From contig NZ_JAHYSG010000096.1 of the NCBI RefSeq assembly GCF_022095675.1, forward strand, positions 1-47,454: a DNA stretch of 47,454 nt. Direction: 5' to 3'. Every line of letters starts with the position of its first letter. The first letter of the stretch is position 1. This DNA is from Dactylosporangium sp. AC04546 (lineage in GTDB: Bacteria; Actinomycetota; Actinomycetes; Mycobacteriales; Micromonosporaceae). This document shows, piece after piece, positions 29,050-35,687 of the stretch. A program made the position numbers and the translations under genes. A model generated the notes under the pieces. That model saw nothing but the letters and a program-made list of their open reading frames with translations. It was not told the DNA's origin and did not search any database.

Positions 29050-29174
29050 GCCACCACCACCGACCCGCACCCGCGCTCCCGGGCATCGACGGCCCCGGTC
29101 GCTGGCCCGGTCGTCGGGCTGTTCGTCGGGCTGTTCGTCGGGCTGTTCGTCGGGCTGGGCATCGGGCTCGTCAT
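29046..29174 (-). CDS. Small coupled ORF of 42 residues, Asn-Ser-Pro-Thr repeats
   Basis: A 42-codon ORF that exactly bridges the gap between moxR and DUF58. Its ATG overlaps the moxR stop (ATGA, 29171-29174) and its TGA overlaps the DUF58 GTG (GTGA, 29046-29049). The first half is MTSPMPSP followed by NSPT repeats from a 12-bp tandem repeat; the second half is unremarkable and contains one Cys. I do not recognise it. It may be a real small protein or only a ribosome relay that keeps DUF58 coupled to moxR. Coding status is inferred purely from overlaps and frame. Confidence 0.4.
   Translation of the reverse strand: MTSPMPSPTNSPTNSPTNSPTTGPATGAVDARERGCGSVVVA
29113..29172. repeat. 12-bp tandem repeat (five units)
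   Basis: GTCGGGCTGTTC occurs three times exactly (29113-29148), followed by GTCGGGCTGGGC and ATCGGGCTCGTC, together 60 bp. On the coding (minus) strand it encodes NSPT-type units in the 42-codon ORF. The 12-bp period keeps that frame open whatever the copy number. Confidence 0.92.
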
Positions 29175-30172
29175 CGCGGCGTCGGGACGGTGGCCAGGAC
29201 CGAGTCGAGGACGGCGTCGGAGGTGACGCCCTCGAGCTCGGCCTCGGGCCGCAGGCGGACGCGGTGGCGCAGCGCCGGCCGGGCCAGTGCCTTGACGTCG
29301 TCGGGCGTGACGTAGTCGCGGCCGGTCAGCCAGGCCCACGCCTTCGCCGCCGCGAGCAGCGCCGTGGCACCGCGCGGCGAGGCGCCGAGCTCCAGCGACG
29401 GCGAGACGCGGGTCGCGCGGCAGAGGTCCACGATGTACGCGAGCACGCCGTCGGCCACCGCCACCCGCTGCACGGCGGCCCGGCCGGCCACCAGGTCGGC
29501 CGCCGTCGCCACCGCCTGCACGCCGGCGTCGCGGAGGCGGCGCGGGTCGAAGCCCCGGTGGTGGGCCCGCAGCACCCCCAGCTCCTCGTCGCGGGTGGGC
29601 AGCGGCACGGTCAGCTTCAGCAGGAACCGGTCGAGCTGCGCCTCGGGCAGCGGATAGGTGCCCTCATACTCGATCGGGTTCTGGGTGGCGGCGACCAGGA
29701 ACGGATCGGGCAGCGCCCGCGGCCGCCCCTCGACCGACACCTGCCGCTCCTCCATGACCTCCAGCAGCGAGGCCTGCGTCTTCGGTGGCGTCCGGTTGAT
29801 CTCGTCGGCGAGCAGCAGGTTGGTGAAGACCGGCCCCTCGCGGAACTGGAACTCGGCGCTGCGCGCGTCGAAGATCAGCGACCCGGTCACGTCGCCGGGC
29901 ATGAGGTCGGGCGTGAACTGCACGCGCTTGGCGTCGAGGTCGAGCGCGGCCGCGATGGTCCGGATGAGCAGCGTCTTCGCCACGCCCGGCACGCCTTCGA
30001 GCAGCACGTGGCCGCGGGCCAGCAGCGCGATGACCATGCCGGTCACCACCGCGTCCTGGCCGACGACGACCTTGGCCACCTCGGCGCGCAGGCGCCCGAG
30101 CGCTGCCCGGGCCTGCTGCGTCCCGGCGTCGCCGCCGGCGGCCTGGGTCATCGGAATGGCGGTGTCGGTCAC
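29171..30172 (-). CDS. MoxR family AAA+ ATPase
   Basis: A 333-residue AAA+ protein with Walker A GVPGVAKT, the MoxR motif VQFTPDLMPGDVTG, Walker B LLADEINR, and the sensor region ATQNPIEYEGTYPLPEAQLDRF. MoxR ATPases act as chaperones, often assembling or activating von Willebrand A/DUF58 partners, here encoded just downstream. The GTG start overlaps the DUF4350 stop as GTGA. The C-terminal stop overlaps the small NSPT ORF. Confidence 0.94.
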   Translation of the reverse strand: MTDTAIPMTQAAGGDAGTQQARAALGRLRAEVAKVVVGQDAVVTGMVIALLARGHVLLEGVPGVAKTLLIRTIAAALDLDAKRVQFTPDLMPGDVTGSLIFDARSAEFQFREGPVFTNLLLADEINRTPPKTQASLLEVMEERQVSVEGRPRALPDPFLVAATQNPIEYEGTYPLPEAQLDRFLLKLTVPLPTRDEELGVLRAHHRGFDPRRLRDAGVQAVATAADLVAGRAAVQRVAVADGVLAYIVDLCRATRVSPSLELGASPRGATALLAAAKAWAWLTGRDYVTPDDVKALARPALRHRVRLRPEAELEGVTSDAVLDSVLATVPTPR

Positions 30173-31710
30173 CGTGACTCTCCTTCGAATGGCGCGTGCG
30201 TTGCCGGGCCCGCTGATGTCTCGTTCGTGGATGGCGCGCCGGGTGGCGAGGCCGGGCCGTCCGCCGGTCCCGCGGCGCCGTCCGTCGGTGCGGCCGGGTC
30301 GTCCGCCGCGGTGGACGACGGGCGTTGTGCGGCGACGGCGTCCGCCAGCTGCTCGAGGCGGGTGGCCGCCGCGACGAGCTGCTGGTCGTCGTCCGGCCCC
30401 GGCCCGAACAGTGTCTGCTCGACCAGCTCGGCCGGCCAGCCGCTCTGCGCGGCCACCGCGTCGACGAGCGCCGGCCGCTCGGTGTCGGGCTCCAGCCGCA
30501 GCAGCCGGGACATCCGAGCGATCGCCGCCTCTCGCAGCGTCCGGAGGGACTCGTCACGGGCCTTCGCCCGCAGGTACAGCCGGCCGCGCCCGGACACCGT
30601 CTCCGTGGCCCGGACGACGACCGGCAGCGGCTCGACCACCGGGCCGCCGAGCCGGCGGGCCTGCGCGACCGCGAGCGCCAGGACGATCGCGGTCAGCAGC
30701 GCCACCGCCACCAGCGTCCACGGCGGGAACGCCTGCAGGAGCGGATTCGGCCCGTCGTCGGAGTCGCCCTCGCCGCCCGCCTGCGGCTGGCCGCCGTCCG
30801 GGTCGCTGTTGCCGCCGCGGACCGGGAAGTCGGAGTCGCCGGACTGCTCGGACGGCGCCGGGCGCAGGGACGGCGGCGCCGCGGGGTCGTTGTTGACGGC
30901 CGGGTCGTTGGTTTCGAGCGGCGGTGGCTCCTTGCGGTGCAGGTCGAGCCAGATGAGGGTGGGCGCCCCGGTCAGCAGCCCGGTCGTGAGCTTCGCGTTG
31001 CCGTGCTCGCCGATCCGGTCGTTGCGGAACGGGTCGGCCGACCCGACGACGACGATCCGGCCCGAGTCCCGGCTCAGCACCACGAGCGCGCCGTCGTAGC
31101 AGCGGTCGAGCTCACGGCCCTTGCCGGGGTCGACCGGCCCGTAGCGGGTGCGGCCGACCGCGGCCGGGCCCGCCTGCGCCGCCGGCGCGAAGCCGCACCC
31201 CGGTGCGGAGACCACGCTCGCATACTGCCGGTCGGCGCTGACGATCGGCAGGTAGCCCTCGTACAACGTCTTGGTCCGCGGCTCGACCACGACCACGGTC
31301 GTCGATGACGGCAGCAGCTTCAGCATGCGCAGGTAATAGGGGTGCACCAGCTCGGGCGTGGTGATGAGCAGCGTCGCGTTGCCGCTGTGCGCGGCGACGA
31401 GCGCGTCTGACGACTTCGTCGTCCGCTCGATCCGGACCCCCGCGTCGCGGACCCGGCTTGCGAGCGTCGCCGCGCCGATGTCCGCCGTGCTGTCCGGCGA
31501 CAGGTACGCCGCGTCCTCCTCGTCCGGCTGCTCCAGCTGATACAGCAGCGTGCCGACCAGGATGAGCACCAGGACGATCGCGGGCGGCAGCACGAGTCGC
31601 AGCCAGCGCCGGCTCCGGCGCCGCGGCGGCTGAGCCGGCTCGGGCGCGGCCGGCTCTGCGGGCTTGGCCGGCGCGTCGGGCGGGGAGGGGGGAACCATCG
31701 CAGTCGTCAT
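30169..31710 (-). CDS. DUF4350 domain membrane protein
   Basis: A 513-residue protein: Pro/Ala-rich cytoplasmic N-terminus, a first helix (RLVLPPAIVLVLILVGTLLY), an extracellular DUF4350 domain (about residues 70-260; related to GATase1-like folds), a low-complexity Asp/Gly/Pro stretch, a second helix (PWTLVAVALLTAIVLALAVA), and a cytoplasmic tail ending in a long Ala/Pro/Thr-rich disordered segment. It matches the gene next to moxR/DUF58 in other actinobacteria. Function unknown. Both ends overlap neighbours by four bases. Confidence 0.88.
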   Translation of the reverse strand: MTTAMVPPSPPDAPAKPAEPAAPEPAQPPRRRSRRWLRLVLPPAIVLVLILVGTLLYQLEQPDEEDAAYLSPDSTADIGAATLASRVRDAGVRIERTTKSSDALVAAHSGNATLLITTPELVHPYYLRMLKLLPSSTTVVVVEPRTKTLYEGYLPIVSADRQYASVVSAPGCGFAPAAQAGPAAVGRTRYGPVDPGKGRELDRCYDGALVVLSRDSGRIVVVGSADPFRNDRIGEHGNAKLTTGLLTGAPTLIWLDLHRKEPPPLETNDPAVNNDPAAPPSLRPAPSEQSGDSDFPVRGGNSDPDGGQPQAGGEGDSDDGPNPLLQAFPPWTLVAVALLTAIVLALAVAQARRLGGPVVEPLPVVVRATETVSGRGRLYLRAKARDESLRTLREAAIARMSRLLRLEPDTERPALVDAVAAQSGWPAELVEQTLFGPGPDDDQQLVAAATRLEQLADAVAAQRPSSTAADDPAAPTDGAAGPADGPASPPGAPSTNETSAGPATHAPFEGESR

Positions 31711-32255
31711 GCTCCGACCTCCGCGGCGAGCCGGCGCATCCGGTCGTCGTGCTCCGCGGTGGCGGGCCGTTGCCCATACCAGATGTCGGAGAAGATGCCT
31801 GTCGCACTGCGCAGCGGGGCGTCGACCGCCGGCAGGGCGGCCGCGGCGACGCGGGCGAGCTCCGTGACGGTCATGCCCGGCTGGTGCTCCAGCACCCGGC
31901 GCTCGACCAGCCCGCGGACGATCGCGCGGAGCCGCTCCCGGACCGCCTCCGCATAGCGGCCCTCGGCGGCCAGCCGGTCGGCCAGCGACGTGAACGCGTG
32001 CGCCGGCAGGTCGGGCAGCTCCGCGTCGGGCTCCGGCTCGGGCTCCGGCGCCGCCACCTCGGGCAGCTCGGCCTCCTCGTGCTCCGGCCGCTTGCGCCGG
32101 CGCAGGAAGCCGGGCAGCCGCCGGGGCACCCAGGCGGGGTAGAAGTAGAACAGCAGGGCGAAGACGACCGACGCGGTGATCAGGATGAAGAGGATCCAGG
32201 CCAGCGACAGCCGGCTGCAGACGTCCTGGAGGAGCTCGGACCAGTCGCGGGTCAT
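31707..32255 (-). CDS. DUF4129 domain protein
   Basis: A 182-residue protein with one membrane helix (about residues 18-38), an Arg-rich then Glu/Pro-rich linker, and a C-terminal DUF4129 domain (YAEAVRERLRAIVRGLVERRVL, GMTVTELARVAA, FSDIWYGQRPATAEHDDRM). DUF4129 is found in the same gene clusters as MoxR/DUF58 and in some transglutaminase-like membrane proteins. I chose the ATG at 32255 because it overlaps the upstream stop (ATGA) and immediately precedes the family start; the longer reading frame upstream is a shadow. Confidence 0.88.
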   Translation of the reverse strand: MTRDWSELLQDVCSRLSLAWILFILITASVVFALLFYFYPAWVPRRLPGFLRRRKRPEHEEAELPEVAAPEPEPEPDAELPDLPAHAFTSLADRLAAEGRYAEAVRERLRAIVRGLVERRVLEHQPGMTVTELARVAAAALPAVDAPLRSATGIFSDIWYGQRPATAEHDDRMRRLAAEVGA

Positions 32256-33103
32256 CGCGCCGCCCCGAGGACCGCGGAGTCGGCCAGGTCGACCGGCCGG
32301 CCGAGCCGGCGGATGCGCCCGATCGCGATGTCCAGGGCCTCCACCCGCATGCGGGTCTCCAGGTAGAGCACCGCGTCGATGCAGGCGAGCGTCGCGTAGG
32401 CCACCGCGTCGACGAGCACCCACAGCGCCAGCATCAGCAGGGTGAACGCCAACGTGCCGGGGCGCAGGGCGACCTGCAGCAGCCCGTATGCCGTGAAACC
32501 GAGCGTCAGCCGGATGGCGGCCCAGCTGAAATAGCCGCCGAGGCGGACCGCCGCGCCGCGCAGGCCGACCGACGCCAGCTTGAACGAGCGGCCCAGCGCC
32601 CGGGCGGGGCCGACCCGGTCGACGACGAGCGCCGGCGCGGCCAGGCCGACCAGGCCGAAGAGGAACAGCCAGGGCAGCAGCAGGAAGAGCGAGCCGGCGA
32701 GCAGGATCACGGCGGTCACGCCGGCCACCACCAGCAGCGCCGGCAACCGGCGCAGCACCTGTCGGAGCAGTTGCCGCCAGGGGGCCGGCTGGCCGAGCAG
32801 GCCCGGCCCGGCGGCGGCGCCGGCCAGGCCGCCGAGCACGGCGAGGATCGCGCCCTCGGTCGTCAGCCCGACGCAGAAGGCCAGCCAGGTCGATCCGAGC
32901 CGGTCGGGATCGAGCAGGTGGAGCGGCGGCTCGGTGCCGGCCCACGCGCGCAGGGGATAGAGGAAGGCCTGCTCGCACATCGCCAGCACCGCGGCCGACA
33001 CCACGAGCAGGGGCCACTGCACGCGCAGCAGCGACACCGCCGCGTCGAGCAGCTCACCGAAGGTGAGAGGACGCATCGGTATGACGGCCCGGGTGTCTTC
33101 CAC
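32252..33103 (-). CDS. Polytopic membrane protein (GDPD membrane-domain-like), first gene of the DUF4129-MoxR-DUF58 operon
   Basis: A 283-residue protein with about six hydrophobic segments, starting RPLTFGELLDAAVSLLRVQWPLLVV-like (seen in part), and resembling the glycerophosphoryl diester phosphodiesterase membrane-domain family without a catalytic domain. Function unknown. The start is taken as GTG 33103: on the minus strand TACGGT (33115-33110) is 6 nt upstream, suggesting a leaderless message. ATG 33076 is an alternative giving a 9-residue shorter protein. It is divergent from mtrA with about 140 bp between the starts. Confidence 0.78.
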   Translation of the reverse strand: MEDTRAVIPMRPLTFGELLDAAVSLLRVQWPLLVVSAAVLAMCEQAFLYPLRAWAGTEPPLHLLDPDRLGSTWLAFCVGLTTEGAILAVLGGLAGAAAGPGLLGQPAPWRQLLRQVLRRLPALLVVAGVTAVILLAGSLFLLLPWLFLFGLVGLAAPALVVDRVGPARALGRSFKLASVGLRGAAVRLGGYFSWAAIRLTLGFTAYGLLQVALRPGTLAFTLLMLALWVLVDAVAYATLACIDAVLYLETRMRVEALDIAIGRIRRLGRPVDLADSAVLGAAR

Positions 33104-33109
33104 GCGCAC

Positions 33110-33115
33110 ACCGTA
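33110..33115 (-). promoter_or_regulatory. -10 element for the leaderless DUF4129-MoxR-DUF58 operon
   Basis: TACGGT on the minus strand, 6 nt before GTG 33103. No strong -35 is seen. A 10-bp palindrome (33129-33138) lies 13 bp further upstream. Confidence 0.45.
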
Positions 33116-33128
33116 GTAGGCCTGGGCG

Positions 33129-33138
33129 ACAAATTTGT
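33129..33138. promoter_or_regulatory. ACAAATTTGT palindrome in the mtrA divergent region
   Basis: A perfect 10-bp AT-rich palindrome standing out in GC-rich DNA, between the leaderless operon promoter and mtrA. Candidate operator; the binding protein is unknown. Confidence 0.4.
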
Positions 33139-33165
33139 GCCGATGGTCTCGCTGGTCACGCAGGG

Positions 33166-33195
33166 TCGACATGATCGACACGGAGGGGTACGGAT
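33166..33195 (+). promoter_or_regulatory. Candidate mtrA promoter
   Basis: TCGACA (33166-33171), 17-nt spacing, TACGGAT (33189-33195). The -10 is imperfect at its last base, so this is tentative. Confidence 0.3.
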
Positions 33196-33245
33196 CGCCC
33201 ATGATCGGCCGACGGGTTCCCACGTTCGGGCGGGGAGGTGAAATA

Positions 33246-33944
33246 TTGGACCGCATGAGAGCCCGTGTCCTGGTGGTCGACGACGACCCCGCCCTCGCCG
33301 AGATGCTCGGCATCGTCCTGCGCAGCGAAGGTTTCCTCCCCTCGTTCGTCGCGGACGGTGAGCGTGCCCTCGCTGCGTTCCGGGACACCCGGCCCGACAT
33401 CGTGCTGCTCGACCTGATGCTCCCCGGGATGAGCGGGATCGATGTCTGCCGGTCCATCCGCGCCGAGTCCGGCGTGCCGATCGTGATGCTCACCGCCAAG
33501 AGCGACACGGTCGACGTGGTCCTCGGCCTCGAGTCCGGTGCCGACGACTACGTCATGAAGCCCTTCAAGCCCAAGGAGCTCGTCGCGCGCATGCGGGCGC
33601 GGCTGCGCCGGGGCGAGGATGTGGCGCCCGAGCTGCTGACCATAGGGCCACCCGGCAACCAGATCACCATCGACGTGCCGGCGCACACCGTCATGCGCGA
33701 CGGCGACGAGGTCAAGCTGACCCCGCTGGAGTTCGACCTGCTGGTGGCGCTCGCGCGCAAGCCGCGCCAGGTCTTCACCCGCGAGGTGCTGCTGGAGCAG
33801 GTCTGGGGCTACCGGCACGCCGCCGACACGCGCCTGGTCAACGTCCACGTCCAGCGGCTGCGCGCCAAGATCGAGCCGGATCCCGAGAAGCCGGAGATCA
33901 TCCTCACCGTGCGGGGCGTCGGCTACAAGGCCGGCACCGGTTAG
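33246..33944 (+). CDS. mtrA: Response regulator MtrA
   Basis: A 232-residue OmpR-type response regulator controlling cell division, envelope and osmotic functions in actinobacteria. The receiver domain has the acidic pocket DDD (residues 12-14), phospho-acceptor Asp56 in LLDLMLPG and Lys in VMKPFKPKELV. The winged helix (from KLTPLEFDLLVALARKPRQ) is nearly identical to the mycobacterial protein. The start is TTG 33246: GGGAGG is 7 nt upstream and the N-terminus MDRMRARVLVVDDD mirrors mycobacterial MDTMRQRILVVDDD; ATG 33255 is too far from the site. Followed after 10 nt by mtrB. Confidence 0.96.
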   Translation: MDRMRARVLVVDDDPALAEMLGIVLRSEGFLPSFVADGERALAAFRDTRPDIVLLDLMLPGMSGIDVCRSIRAESGVPIVMLTAKSDTVDVVLGLESGADDYVMKPFKPKELVARMRARLRRGEDVAPELLTIGPPGNQITIDVPAHTVMRDGDEVKLTPLEFDLLVALARKPRQVFTREVLLEQVWGYRHAADTRLVNVHVQRLRAKIEPDPEKPEIILTVRGVGYKAGTG

Positions 33945-33954
33945 GTCGTGGTCC

Positions 33955-35622
33955 GTGGTGCGCATTGATCCGATCATCGTCCAGGTCCGCCGGCTCCGGC
34001 CGCGGCGGCTCGTGCCCGTCGCCGTGGCGCGGCGGACCCGGCGCTACTGGGCGACGGCCCGGCGGCAGTGGCGGCGTTCGCTGCAGTTCCGGGTCGTCGG
34101 CATCACCCTGCTGCTGTCCGCCACGCTCGTCCTGGCGTTCGGCTACACGGTGGCGTCGCTGATCAGTCAGGGCGTGCTGCAGAGCAAGATCGACACCTCC
34201 AAGGAGCAGATCGCCAGCGGTGCCGCTTCCGCCGCGCACGAGCTCGAAGGCTTCACCCAGGCCGACGACCCGGCGCTGCCGGGCAAGCTGCGCACGGTGG
34301 CCGGGTCGCTGGCCAGCTCCATGGACATCCCCGGGGCCGAGGTGATCCTGCTGCGGCGCACCGGCAGCCTCGCCGCGTCCTGGCCGCAGGAGGACGCCCA
34401 CTCGGTGATGACGTCGCCGGCGATGGAGCCGATGCGCTCCCAGGTCGTCGGCAGTCGTCCCGGCACCTACCAGCAGATCGAGACGCTGGACGTCGGTTCG
34501 GGCCTCCAGAAGTATCTCGTGGTCGGCACCCCGGTGGCGACCGTCGGCGATCCCGTCGAGCTGTACTACCTGTTGCCGCTGAAGGCGGAGGACGATCTCG
34601 TCCGGTTCGTCGCGCTGGTCGTCACCGTCACCGGCGTCGCGCTCGTCGCCCTGCTCGCGTTGATCGCGGCGATGATGACCCGCCTCGTCGTCAGGCCGGT
34701 CCGGGTCGCGGCTCGCACGGCCCAGCGGCTCTCCGCCGGGCTGCTCGACCAGCGCATGCAGGTGAAGGGCGAGGACGACCTGGCCCGGCTGGCCGCCGCG
34801 TTCAACCAGATGGCGGCGAACCTGCAGCGCCAGATCGTCCGCCTGGAGGAGATGTCGCGCCTGCAGCGCCGGTTCACCTCCGACGTCTCGCACGAGCTGC
34901 GCACGCCGCTGACCACCGTCCGAATGGCGGCCGACCTGCTGTTCTCCTCCCGCGAGGACTTCGACCCGGCTGCGGCGCGCAGCGCGGAGCTGCTGCAGGC
35001 CGAGCTCGACCGGTTCGAGGGCCTGCTCACCGACCTGCTGGAGATCAGCCGGTTCGACGCCGGGTTCGCGGCGCTCGATGCCGAGCCGACCGACCTGGTG
35101 CCGGTCGTGCGGCGGGTCGGCGAACGGCTGGAGTCGCTCGCGGAGCGCTGCGGCGTCGACCTCATGATCGAGACGCCGGACACCGAGGTCATCGCCGAGG
35201 TCGACCCGCGCCGGGTCGAGCGCATCCTGCGCAACCTGGTCGGCAACGCGGTCGAGCACGGCGAGGGCAAGCCGGTGATCGTCCGGCTCGCCGCCGACAG
35301 GTCGGCCGTGGCGGTGACGGTCCGCGACCACGGCGTGGGGCTCAAGACGGGGGAGGAGAAGCTCGTGTTCAACCGGTTCTGGCGCGCCGATCCGTCGCGG
35401 GCGCGGCAGACCGGCGGCACCGGCCTCGGGCTGTCGATCAGCTTGGAGGACGCGCGGCTGCACGGCGGCTGGTTGGAGGCCTGGGGTGCGCCGGGCAAGG
35501 GGGCGCAGTTCCGCCTGACACTGCCCGCCCGCAGCGGCGACCGGCTCGTGTCGTCGCCGCTGCGGCTCGTCCCCGACGACGCCCGCGCCGACGAGGCCGC
35601 CCTGATCGGGGAGACCCCATGA
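33955..35622 (+). CDS. mtrB: Sensor histidine kinase MtrB
   Basis: A 555-residue membrane kinase partnering MtrA. Two transmembrane helices (about residues 47-75 and 220-245) flank an extracellular sensor region. HAMP (about 240-295) precedes the dimerisation/phospho-acceptor segment SDVSHELRTPLTT with His313, and the ATPase domain has NLVGNAVEH, DHGVGL and GGTGLGLSIS. GTG 33955 or 33958 could start it. The stop is overlapped by an ATG of a possible extended lpqB (ATGA). Confidence 0.95.
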   Translation: MVRIDPIIVQVRRLRPRRLVPVAVARRTRRYWATARRQWRRSLQFRVVGITLLLSATLVLAFGYTVASLISQGVLQSKIDTSKEQIASGAASAAHELEGFTQADDPALPGKLRTVAGSLASSMDIPGAEVILLRRTGSLAASWPQEDAHSVMTSPAMEPMRSQVVGSRPGTYQQIETLDVGSGLQKYLVVGTPVATVGDPVELYYLLPLKAEDDLVRFVALVVTVTGVALVALLALIAAMMTRLVVRPVRVAARTAQRLSAGLLDQRMQVKGEDDLARLAAAFNQMAANLQRQIVRLEEMSRLQRRFTSDVSHELRTPLTTVRMAADLLFSSREDFDPAAARSAELLQAELDRFEGLLTDLLEISRFDAGFAALDAEPTDLVPVVRRVGERLESLAERCGVDLMIETPDTEVIAEVDPRRVERILRNLVGNAVEHGEGKPVIVRLAADRSAVAVTVRDHGVGLKTGEEKLVFNRFWRADPSRARQTGGTGLGLSISLEDARLHGGWLEAWGAPGKGAQFRLTLPARSGDRLVSSPLRLVPDDARADEAALIGETP

Positions 35623-35687
35623 ACACCCTGGGGCGGCGGACGCGTCGACCCGGCCGTTGGCGAGGCCGACCCCGGACGGAGGGCGTT

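Noticed and set aside
29101..29172. CRISPR-like array
   Set aside because: The 12-bp units are contiguous with no spacers, and no cas gene is present.
33135..33254. Longer N-terminus or ATG 33255 for MtrA
   Set aside because: The ribosome-binding site fits TTG 33246, whose N-terminus matches the mycobacterial protein.
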